Shown piece by piece: positions 35,501 through 46,578 of a DNA stretch of 64,000 bases. The notes under the pieces were generated by a model, which saw nothing but the letters and a program-made list of their open reading frames with translations, was not told the origin of the DNA and searched no databases. The stretch is from Theobroma cacao (taxonomy: Eukaryota; Streptophyta; Magnoliopsida; Malvales; Malvaceae), in the NCBI RefSeq assembly GCF_000208745.1, contig NC_030855.1, positions 7,595,714-7,659,713 of the forward strand. Reading direction: 5' to 3'. Positions within the stretch are counted from its first letter, which is position 1. Every line of letters begins with the position of its first letter. The translations under genes and the position numbers were made by a program.

Positions 35501-37189
35501 CATCATTTCCGTGTAACCTTGTTGGAGTTTTTTTCAGGCTGCTACCTCTGGGAACCCTAGGGGAATCTCTGATGTTGGTTCTGGCTTTGCTGCAAGAAAT
35601 GGACCTCCTGGAAGGTGATACCTTTCTTCCATGGATTATTACTTTAATTTTTGCTCATATGACTCTGTCAACTTGATATTTTGGGGTTTATAGTCCTAAA
35701 AATGTGATTTAAAACAAAGGATGGAAAGAGAGGAGCAGCTGATATAGAGAAAATCAAGGAGAAGCAGGGAAGCAACAGAGGAACCTAGGGGAGAAATAGA
35801 AGAAATAGGGAGAGAAAATCATAAAGAAACAAGGGGAAAGGAAGTAGGGATAATACATATACATCCAATACTCAACGTCTCAATATCTCCATCATCAAAA
35901 GATACAAACCAGAGATAGTATAGCTACTTAGGCTACTTCCTAAACTCCCACACTAATATGAAATATCTAATATAACGTTAAATGCCCTATTACCTAAACA
36001 CTAAAAGTACAATTAAAACCATAGACGTAAAAACTAAGAAAATAAATATCTATATAGTTTAGTCTTTCTATGATATGCTCTTCTCCTGTATCATGTTGTC
36101 TATATTGGAGAAAAGTCAACTTCGAATTATAAGTGTTGAAGCAGGAAAATCTTCTAGTGAAGTTTTCGAACAACTCTTTCAGCAACACTTTTCCTTTGTA
36201 GCAGCAACATTGTCAGCTCTTCTTTCTATTTTTTTTTATTTTTTTATTTTTATCATATCATCCATAAAAACATTAGTAATTAAGTCAATGGAAAGTTATG
36301 TAACACATCGTCGAACTCCTCATTTACTGGGATGTCCATGAATTGAGCTTTGTATCTTCAGACCCAACTTACACAACTTCAACATTCTTACTTAACAGAA
36401 GTTGGTTGCTGAAGTTTGTGTTCTACAAGTGACTAATTATGTGTAACTGATTCATCAGCTGATATCTCCTACTTCTCAATTTCTAATTCTTCAATGTCAT
36501 ATTTCTCGACTTGTCATAAACAACTATAGTTTGACCTTGACCCTATTATAAGATTTGATTGGAAGAACAACATTGAGACAAGATTGAAGAAGTGCCATTT
36601 TCCTTCATTTCCATAGTTGTTCTTGTGCATAGTGCATTATGCATCAAATAATTTTTCAAATTCACATAATACTATTCTGGGATCATGGTATTTAAAAAAT
36701 GCAAAGAGTTCTTTGGTCTTGGATTTTTGGGAGAAAACCTTAACTAGATTTAGAAGATGGATGGTTAAAAAATGTCAACTCTTGAAGTTTATTTTGTCCA
36801 TTTCTTGGGCATGTAACTTATGGGCTTATCACTTACACAATTGTGTTTTGGGCAGTGGAAATCAAGCACCCGTTTTGACTAGCACAAAGGTTGAGATCGT
36901 GATTCCTCAAATATACTTGTGCCATGTTTATGGGGAGAGTAATGGTAACCTGGGCCACATCAGGCAGGTGAGTGATAATTATGTAGATTGCAATAGTCTA
37001 ATTCTCATGCAATGCTTCTTTTCACCTTGGTTTACCTTGTCTTAGATCTCTGGAGCAAATTTGGTTATTCATGACCCAAAGCCTGGGGCAGCCGAGGGTG
37101 TAGTCGTAGTGTCTGGAACATCAGATCAATTGCGCACTGCACAGAGCCTTATTCAAGCCTTTATCCTCTGTGGACAAACAGCAGCTTGA
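29540..37189 (+). CDS. five-KH-domain RNA-binding protein, HEN4/RCF3-like
   Basis: Predicted spliced protein of 642 aa. Exons: 29540-30124, 32062-32427, 33125-33379, 34954-35343, 35538-35614, 36856-36967, 37046-37189. All junctions keep frame. Introns use GT-AG except intron 2, which starts GC. KH domains bind single-stranded RNA or DNA through a G-x-x-G loop. KH1 has GKGG at residues 26-29, KH2 GRGG at 158-161, KH3 GKGG at 280-283 and KH4 GKGG at 364-367. KH5 (about 570-640) has a changed loop (GESNGNL). Residues about 425-530 form a Pro/Gly/Ser-rich linker. Introns cut after Gln at the ends of KH2 and KH4, a shared pattern. Five KH domains is the layout of plant HEN4 and RCF3, nuclear proteins known in pre-mRNA processing and stress response; which member this is I cannot say. 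Start: the first ATG in frame, giving MEKRPPPETIQIRLL directly before KH1. Confidence 0.93.
32428..33124 (+). other. intron 2 of the KH gene, GC-AG type
   Basis: The exon ends GCAAGAGAG and the intron starts GCATGC. The acceptor is TGTTGCAG before CATGCAGAGC. This joins ...ISARE to HAEQRYSPAQDA in phase 0, which is the continuous family sequence between KH3 and KH4. No GT donor nearby keeps the reading. Confidence 0.75.
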
Positions 37190-37539
37190 CTATCTATGCT
37201 TGTATGTTGTAAATTTCTCTTCAAGAGTATGTGGTTTTTTGTTTCCTTTTTGGGATAGGTTTCTTTGCTAGAGGTTGCTTGTCCATTCATAAATGAAATG
37301 GGAGAAGCATTTTTTTGCATTGAGGGTTAAAATTAGGTTTTCTCGAAATGTAAGTTTCAGTGTATAAAGATCAATTATTGACTCAGTTGAAAATTCAAAA
37401 TTTTGGTTTAGAGCAGGCCCCTAGCAGGACCTGCTTGGAGGTTGGAACTTTGCTTATCCGCAAACCTTGCTTATATAATGATTATGTACATTTCCGAACT
37501 GGTATTTACTAATTCTGGCCATATGCTCCTTCCAATCTT
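37190..37539 (+). other. 3' UTR and downstream region of the KH gene
   Basis: Follows the TGA at 37187. T-rich, with an AATGAAATGG context near 37293 that could serve as a weak polyadenylation signal. No gene is seen. Confidence 0.5.
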
Positions 37540-38245
37540 CAATCGCAGTTTCAATGGCTTTAATCCTTCACACCTCTCACTCTATGGCTCTGCAACCTTG
37601 GAAGCAGATGTTATTTTTCTCCATAGGAAGAGCAGTCTACCCTGCCAAGACACCCACAAGGTCTTTCAACGCCCCGGATCTTCTACCTTTTACAGCCCCT
37701 TTTACTTTCTCCATCTCTCCGAACAAAAACAATCTGACTGGGCATGGCCTAGTCTTCATCTTTGTACGTTGTACAGGCATTCAATACCTTGGCTTCTTGA
37801 ATCGAAGCGATGATGGAAATCTCAACAACCATGCTTTTGCTATTGAATTTGATGTTTTCAAGAATCAAGAATTCAATGATATCAATAACGACAATGATGT
37901 AGCCGTCGGCGTGAATTCTGTCACTTCTCTGGAATCTGAGAAAGCTTGACATTGGACTGATAGAAGTAGGGAGACAAAGCTCAACAAGACTAATATACAA
38001 GTGGTGTTTCCAGGGGTTGAGAACGAATAATGGAGCAAAGTAGAGTATGGATTGATTATATCAAGTCTCGGCTTAGCGTGACAATGGCTCCCGCAAGCAA
38101 GGACAAGCCCAGAAAACCACTGATCAATGTTGCTCTTTCATCTCTCTCATGTTCTGCTTCAAGAAATGTACGTTGGCTTCTGCACAGCCACCAGGCGCCG
38201 CATTCAAAGCCACATAATTTTGAGCTGGATCTTTCAAAACTCTAA
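37540..38245 (+). pseudogene. L-type lectin receptor kinase fragment (lectin domain only)
   Basis: Plus-strand pieces, in changing frames, match the extracellular legume-lectin domain of plant LecRKs. They are FNGFNPSHLSLYGSATLEAD near 37550, LPFTAPFTFSISPNKNNLTG near 37680, GHGLVFIFV, GFLNRSDDGNLNNHAFAIEF and DVFKNQEFNDINNDND to about 37900. Then come VWIDYIKSRLSVTMA near 38048 and EMYVGFCTATRRR near 38170. In an intact gene the lectin domain binds ligands outside the cell and is followed by a membrane span and a kinase. Here the signal peptide, membrane span and kinase are absent, with frameshifts near 37640, 37920 and 38140. It lies between the two intact genes and is a decayed partial duplicate. 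Confidence 0.85.
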
Positions 38246-38408
38246 GGTAACATTTGGTACGAGAAAAGTAAGATCACATTGTTCAATTAAATTACATTAT
38301 AGTGTTTATTTTATAACAATATAAGATTCAGATTACAGTCAAGAGATGTAATGTGATTACAATTCAAAACCAATATAATTATGTTACATTATAATACCAA
38401 ATGCCACC
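38246..38408. mobile_element. MITE-like element, 163 bp, PIF/Harbinger-type
   Basis: Starts GGTAACATTTGGTA and ends TACCAAATGCCACC; the ends are inverted repeats matching at 12 of 14 bases. TAA stands on both sides (38243-38245 and 38409-38411), the 3-bp target duplication of PIF/Harbinger and Tourist-type elements. It is AT-rich with no coding content. It sits directly after the lectin fragment. Confidence 0.75.
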
Positions 38409-39768
38409 TAAGTGTTTTAACAGATTGTATAATGCCCCTCCTGCGTGGACTATCTAAAATCTTTGTGATCATTTCTGTTTTATGAATAAACTCTTCATGT
38501 GATATTATTTTCGTCTTTCATATGTTGATGATTGAAATTTTAGATTCGCCTGTAATTATGCCAGTGTAACGCTTTGAGCGGGGTTTTTTTTAAGAACAAA
38601 ACGGGAAAAAACATTAGCCTGCAAAATGTGGCAAGCTACCATGAAAGATTACAAGAAATGAGATCAACTTGAGTTGGTTTAAGACTTTCAAAGCACAGAG
38701 AAAGTTGCCTGCAAATCTTCTGATAAATAATCCTTTTAATTTCAACCTATATACTAACCAATCCAAGTGCTAATACTAAAGTTGTTACATCCAAAGGTTC
38801 ATACTGAAAGGATGGAGTCAACAGTCAAAATACTACTCTTAGACTCTCCGAGCCTGGTAAATGGCCAAAGCTATCGTGAATATTAATAAGAAATGTGGCC
38901 AAAATACGTTTGCTCGAATCTTTCAGAAATTTAAAAGCTCAGAACAGGTTGCATGCATGCAAAGCTTCAGATGATTAGAGAGGACTTAATCAAACCGACG
39001 GAGCATCAAGCCGCTTGAAAGCAGATATCCAAAGGACAAGAATATAACTAGACAAAATCATATGGTTTCAACTAGAGACAGCAGCTCTTTTGTTTCAATG
39101 CTATCGAGGCAACACTTACAAGTTTCAAAATGTTCAGAGCTCCCACCTACTTCAACAAGTCTTGAAGATGGCTAGATGGCTGCAACCAATTTGACTCACC
39201 TTGAATGGCCCTAGTCCTTAGTTATCTTTTTTGTTTTTCATTTCATTTCTAGACATTTTGATGTGTGTGTGTGTGTGAAATGAAAAAAAGAATTCAATAT
39301 TTATTCTCTCCACCTCTGCAACCAGAATGAAACATGACAGCAAAAGCATGTTGCCCACAGTAAAACATGAAACAAAAAGCATGTTGCCCGCAACAAAACA
39401 TGAATCCTAAAGCATGTTGCCCCCCAGTGTAGTACAAAACTTCTCACTCCAGAAAGCAAATTATCACTGGACTCATAAGAAGTCAATTACACAAAATACT
39501 TATTATATTCAAACCAAGTACATAAGTAGGAGGGACAGATGGCATTGACTGTCTAGCCCTAATTACCGAGGTCTTGAAAAGACCTGAGGTTTGTTCAATG
39601 GTGACAACAGAGACCCCTATGCAGAATGTCAATTTAAATTCAATTGCATGAATTTCACATCAAAATACAATTCCTTATGAACTCATCTAAATGAGATCAG
39701 ATGGGCACTCTCCTCTTACTTTGATCCTATTAAATTTCTCCACATTTCAACCCAAGCCAAAATGGCCA
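38409..39768. other. region between the converging genes; 3' UTR of the ZML gene
   Basis: No gene recognised. Bases nearest 39768 should be 3' UTR of the minus-strand ZML gene. A (GT)n run lies at 39263-39277. At 39330-39425 a 38-bp unit (AAAACATGA, then AAAGCATGTTGCCC) is repeated about three times in tandem. Confidence 0.55.
39335..39425. repeat. short tandem repeat, about 36-38 bp unit, 2.5 copies
   Basis: AAAGCATGTTGCCC occurs at about 39344, 39377 and 39410, each preceded by an AAACATGA-type stretch. A minor local repeat in the presumed 3' UTR or beyond. Confidence 0.7.
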
Positions 39769-42700
39769 TCATGATGAGCCACTAACATTTTCTGTTATCC
39801 TAACCACCTGGTCAGCCTCAAAATTTACATTCTGCAGATGAAAGATATAAAAAGTGAAAAAGCTTAAGAAATCTATTACCGAAAATCATAGAATGCTCAA
39901 GGAAAAAGAATATTTCTAGTAAGGAAAACAATCACTAGGTTCACTCACCTCCCCATTCTTGCTTAAGGAAGAACTGTTACCAGTCTGAGGTGCTGCCTTA
40001 GAGAGGTCCCTTAGAGTTCCCTAAGGTTCATAGGTTTACAGAACCACAAAAGTTTTAAAGGGGGAAAAACAAAGGAAAAGAAATGAACAAACATTTACAA
40101 TAAGCCCATAAAAGAGTTTGAAACAGAGCTGTAATAGTGCAATATACGAATTTAATTGACACAAATGAAATCCATATGAAATCTGTGAAAACAGAGATTT
40201 TGACATAAGGCTGAGAAAATTCCCCTTATTTCTATTCACATGCACAAAGCGAGTCAAGGTGAATAGTTATGCATTTGCTCTGAAGGGCATGAAAATATCA
40301 AATTGTTTCAAGATCACACAGCATAGAGACAGCATCACGCTTTTCAAAAAGAAAGAGACAGTATCACAGGCACTATCAGTCATAAGATTCACAAAGGAAT
40401 AAGAACCCAGTAATAAATCTTTCTTGACAATTCGAATAATTTATCTTCACTTCACAAACAATAATTTTACCAGCTCAGCCTACCCCCACCACGATATCAT
40501 GCACAACCAATGACTTCAGCAAGCAAAACTGTAAGAGATATGGCTCCAGGAATTGTTCCTAGACATAATCAAAAAGCATCCTTTCTTTATGGATAACCAC
40601 AGGAGTGCTGCCAAATATATATGGCATTGGTTCCTGCCTTAATCATGATCTATAAACCTGAAATCCTCATAGCTCAAGGGTTTTATGCTCTACTTTCAAA
40701 AACGTTAGATATTCATTTCGGCATTTAATTTACTGGAACTTTCCAAAGCCACTTTTAGATGAGTCCTTGCCTCTAGCTATCTCATTGAAGCAAAAGAAAA
40801 TAGCAGGTCTAGGTACAACACAAACAAATTGGAGGTATCTGGTACACTGATTTCTGGCTAACAAAAAATCCTTATATACATTGCAACAATGATCACCATC
40901 ATATTACTAAACATGCAAAATTTCCCATCCAGCTGTAACAATCTAAAGGTGTCAAATCATTTCATTTATATACCTTTCTAGTAGACTCTTTATATGGAAC
41001 TATACTTAAGACAACAAATTCTACACAATGGGTAAAACCACAATATAAATACAACCAAGCATTCACCTTATTTGCCCACATAAGTCCACAAGCATTGCAA
41101 AGGGTCCTTGGCCCTTCAGGTCCACGTCGCATCATTGGTGTAGATTTCTCACTGATGCCACAATGTCGACAACTATCAAATGCACAAGGGCATTATAAAC
41201 AGAAATTTCATAGTTGAGCAGAGTAAGGAAATGTACAAAACAAAGAAATTATAATACTACAACATGGATTGCATTGCAGCACATACATATATAGATGTAG
41301 AACACCATGCAGAAGCTAATTTGGAAGCTTATCCCATTTCATTAACACTTTTGAAGCTTATTTAAAAGAAAATAGAAAAAGGCAGTGAAGGTATTTTGGC
41401 CATAATTGAATGGTGATTACGAATCACTTGGAACCAATTCTTTGCTGAGAGGATATTGGTCAAATTTCCGATCACTGTGTGGAGCTAACATTTGAGTATA
41501 GTTCTCAACTGAATCATTACAAGTTTAAGGCTTTCTCCTTCTCCCTTTCCGTCATTCCCATATATTCTCAATTCTCTTTTCCATGATTAGTTTTTCTGTG
41601 AATCAGAATATGATCTGCTTCTTCATTAATTTTACCATTAAAAGTATCCATTGTTTGGTAAAATTAATTATGTTGACTTACACAATCTCTTGGTTTTGTG
41701 ATCCATTACCATCTGCACCCCAGCTCTGGTTTGAGCCCCAGCTTGAGGCAGCTGATACAGAATCATCAGTATTAGGCTTCGAAGATGTAAACTGACCTTT
41801 ATTTCTTTGCATCCTGCAAAAGCAAAAACAAACATAATCAATAGCAAAGCCAGGAACATGCCAATAGGATAAAAGAATTCCATTAATCAGACTGGCCCCA
41901 TACCACAAAGAAACAAAACAAACATAAGTCAAATGAAGATGACAAACTGATCGATTATACAAAGTGAAACTTCAAGACAATTGAGACCTTTTAACACGTG
42001 CACAAGCTTCAGTTAAGCATACATCATTAACATGAAATTGACCACTATTATACAATGCCTTCCACATTCTGCAGAATACACCATTTGACTTAAAAATTGA
42101 AGTTCTAATTTGCTGATTAAATTTGTTAGTTTGACCCATTTCATGACCAAAAATGGCTTCAGTAGTCACAAGAACAGTTGTTGATGTTGTAATAAAGAAA
42201 AAGTGCAACACCCTGGCTCACCATCAACAGGATGTCATGAATTTCACCATGGAAGTCTATAGATAAATCCTTCAACCGTATAGATGCCTTATGTGCATCT
42301 GAAGTTGGTTGTATATATATATATATATATATTCGTTGGGGGGATGTCTCTCAAGCTCATTCAAGAGGAGGGCACTTTGCTGCACCCAGAATCAATTAAG
42401 ATATCTAAGCAAAAGGTTCATAATGTTCATAATTCAGCAACAAATAACTTTCCAATTCTTTAGTGAGCCCCTAACAAGGCTTTATCATTAGATTTCCTAA
42501 ATTGCTCAAGATTATCTTCCCAAACTCTCAAAAGTTGTGCAAACTTTGCATTAGTATATCGAGGCTTCACTTTGCTAGAGAATCCTTTTTCAACCAACTA
42601 GATTATTTTTCCAGGTTTCATCAACTGTGTCCATATTGCCTGACAAAATTCCATTTTTATATAAAAAAAAAAATTTAAGTTAAAGCATAAACTTAATATT

Positions 42701-45700
42701 TTAAGATCATAACTCTTATCAAAAGGTAATGTCAAATAGTGCAACATGCTACCAAACAATATACTATGGCCAAGCCATCAACATTGGCATCTCTTCAATC
42801 AACAAACTGACACTAAGAGCTCTTTTTGATGATCTAAACCATAGTTACCAGTACCACTCCCCGCTGTAACTGCATCCGTATCCCTAATCTGGATCCTTAA
42901 AATTGGGGATCCGGATTTTCAAAACAAAAAGAAACTCAACATCAAAACAAAAAGGGAAGAAAAGGCGAGATGGTTAAAGAGATAACAAGAGGAAGCACAA
43001 ATTCCAGAATTTCAAAAAGAAAGAGAAGACAAGAGGAAGAGAGAGGCAGAAAGACGGAGGAGCACAAAGAGCGGGCAGTAAAAAAAATTTAAAATTAGAG
43101 ATGAGAAAAAAAAAAGAAAAGAAAGATAGAGAGATGGGGATTTTTCAAGGCTATTGGGCCACCTAAGGCTAATTAGATATTTAATGTTATCCATGCTTTT
43201 AAACCTAATACCCATTTTTAAAACATAAAAAGCCCATTTATGTTTTATGAATTAATATTTAAAAAGCCTATTTACTAATTTAGAGAAAAAAAAAGCCCAT
43301 TACATTTTCTTTAGAAATAATCACTTATATACTTCAACATCTTTGTTAAAAAAAATCAATAGTTATCATCAACCAAATCAAACTATAAGTGACTCACTTG
43401 AGAACATTTTTACAATGCACCACAACCCGAAATAATTTACCAACTAAACCTACCCTTCTCATACCACAAATTAGATAAATGTACATTCTGTTTCCGTTCA
43501 CATACCAAGAACCAAGACATATCATGTTCCTAGTAATTATGGACTCTAAAATCCATAACTCTTTCTGATAGTCAAAGTAAATTTCTTGCTATCAGGAATA
43601 ATTCAGATTAACTATAATAAGCAAATTAAATGGCAAATGAGTGCCACGTGCTAACCAATAGTATAGATACTTTGACACCAAGACCAATGTCAAGTAGTAA
43701 GAATCCACCAATTGAAACCTTGCAGCATAAGTGCCAAGTAGCTAAATATTATTCTCTTGGTAAGCTGATTTCTATAGGTTATAAATAACCTTAATTAGTT
43801 TGGCTCAGAGTTACCAAGAATGTGGTACAGCTTAGTTTGGGATTTGAGAACAGCAACAGAGTATACCATTTAGCAAATATGTAGTACGGGGGAGGTAAGT
43901 TTAGTTGGTATGCCATTTCAAGTCGTCTTTCACTATAAAATAGTTCTCAGGTTGCCTAGAGTTAGATTTGGTTGATAAAAGTGATTATAAATAGTAATTT
44001 TAATATAACAAAGATGTTGATCTACATAAGTGACTTTTCCTTTAATTTCTTTTTCTCCAATATGGTAAGTGAGCATTTATAATAAATTTATACAGGTGGA
44101 ACCAAAGAAGAAAGAAGTAGTGGAGATGTGGCCGAGGTCAACTTCAGTGACAGAAATAAATAGTTTCTTGCTTTAATGAAAACTCTCATGCTAATCTACA
44201 CAAGTGCCCAATTATTAACCTTTCTTTATTTTTCCTGAGCCTTCTTTTCTTTTCTTCATTCTTCCAGATACTTCTATTCCTCTTCTTCATTCTTCCCAAC
44301 CCCTATTTCTTCTCCTTCGTTCAGCTACTGTTTTAACTAAATTTCTTCATCTCCAAAAACTCAATCAAGGTAAAAAAAAAACATTAATTTTACAATGTTG
44401 AGTTCATGGGTTGTAATTTTACAACTAATTTTCATTCCAACCCTTCTTTCTTCTCCTTCATTCAGCTAGGGTTTTCGCTCAATTTCTTTATCTCCGAAGC
44501 TCACCAAGGTAAAAAACATTAGTTTTAGGATATTGAGTTCATGGGTTGTCATCCTAGCGCTGATTTTTATGTTGTTTTAGTGTTAGTATGAAATTTTAGT
44601 AAAGCTTTGCCTTATATTTTCAATAAATGCGAACATTCTCTTTTGAATGTACTTTACTTCCTCTTGTTCTCTCTTTAATCTTCTCCCCTTTTCTTCCCTT
44701 TTGTTTTGAAGTTTGATGTTAGTTGGATCAAATCACATACCAAGGAATCTCGGACTGCAAAAGTACCGCTATTTGGACTGCATGATCCAATCCATGATTC
44801 CAAGAGCAGTGGTCTTGGTAACTATTGATCGATTAATAGTATACTTAGACAAACTTAGTCCATTTCCAACACACTAGTTTTAGCTACCCACTTGTCTAGC
44901 CACTCAAAAAATTCCCTTCCATTAATCGTTGCCTCTATCATTCTCATATTTTAGACTACAAAAAAAAAAAAATTTAAGCAAATATTAAGCTAGTCAGATT
45001 TTGGACAGTGCACTTGATCTCTTTACCTCATGAGCAAAGTTACAAAGGTCACTGTTGAGTCCTGAGAAAAGATCTATGTAGCCTTGCATGCACTTGAGAT
45101 ATTATCTAAAGGAACAAAATTGGTTTTAGAGATAGTGGACATATCATGCCTCAACTTTAAAGATAAGTCTTCTACTAAATATTATAATTATTCTTCTTAG
45201 CTTAATTATATAATTAGTACTACATGATTGATGGAGTGTATGTGCTATTGAAGACTTATCTTTCAGGTTGAGCCATGGTGGAAAAACTATCCTTAAAATT
45301 GATATCCACCCCCTCTAGGTAATATCTCAAGTATAAGCAAGGCTCAATGGCATCCTCAATTCAACAACTAATTGTTGCCATAATCTTGCACATGAACTTT
45401 AGGGACTGAGCTAATGGTCCAAGATCTCACTAACTAAGAGTTATAATTATAGTACAGCATATGATAAGATTTTATGCCTAATTTGAATAAAAGGGGCAAA
45501 GTTAAGTGATGCTCTCATTTTTTAACTGAACCATTCTAAGGCTATTATAGCCCAATAAACATGAGAAAAGTTGTCACTTAGTTGCCAGTTTAGTTGATAA
45601 TTGTTTGCCAAGGGTCATTTGGTGGCTACATAAGTTGCTAGTTGCTACTAATGCATGGTTTGGGTGGCAAAGTATGCAAGCCACCCATTAACAAGCTGTA

Positions 45701-46542
45701 CTCTATCTTTCCATATTATATACATTTAGTTATTAATTTATTAAACAATTTGAATTATCACTCACAATCCCCATATAATTCAAATTAATGAGCTGGTGAA
45801 CAAAAATGAAAAGCATAAGGATCAGTGTTTTGTGGACTTGAACTGCCACTTAATTACATAAGATAGAATTCACAAGAGCCTAGTGATATAAATTTCTTAA
45901 CCACTCTCCCTATGTTGTAAATATTACAGTGAAAACACAGCACACTAAAATAACATGAGTTTGAGATTTATACTTTAGATGAGCTTCAAAGCCAAAATCT
46001 ATTGGCAGCTAAGTTGTAGACAAACTTGATGAAACTCATCTATACAAGTGTAAAGGTGGGGCAGACCTTATTAAAAACTTGGGAAAAATTTCCTTAGAGA
46101 ACTCATGAAATCTCAAAGCAATGCAAGGCCTTATTACATATACAGATGCTCTTTGAGTGAGGAGCAGATAATTATACTCATAAAACAAATAGTAAGAAAT
46201 GAAACTAAAAGAGGTAATTAAAAAATTGGAATGCCTAAAACATTTTATCCTAGTCTTTCAAGTCTACAGTAACTCCTATAGTTACAAGCTAAACGACCCT
46301 ATGCTCTCAAATGGAAACCTAATGTATGCAGAATAACTATTGAAAAAAGAAAAAATGGAAAAAGCAGATGTCTATCTAAGGAAAACGCAATCTGATTATT
46401 CATGTTAAATTACTTGAAAAAGAATAGAAATTATTGGTTTTATAAATGTCAAAGTCCAACACGCAATACGTTCAATTTCCACTGAATTAATGCCTACAAT
46501 TACTACTCCCCATTTCCACCCTTTAGGTAAGGCAAGATATAT

Positions 46543-46578
<36 letters not shown>

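Noticed and set aside
36617..37045. 142-aa open frame on the plus strand
   Set aside because: Intron read-through joined to KH exon 6; splice sites at 36855 and 36968 and KH homology define the real exon.
41678..41962. Longer minus-strand open frame over ZML exon 4
   Set aside because: Only 41682-41813 is exon; the upstream part is intron, ended by the acceptor TTTGCAG.
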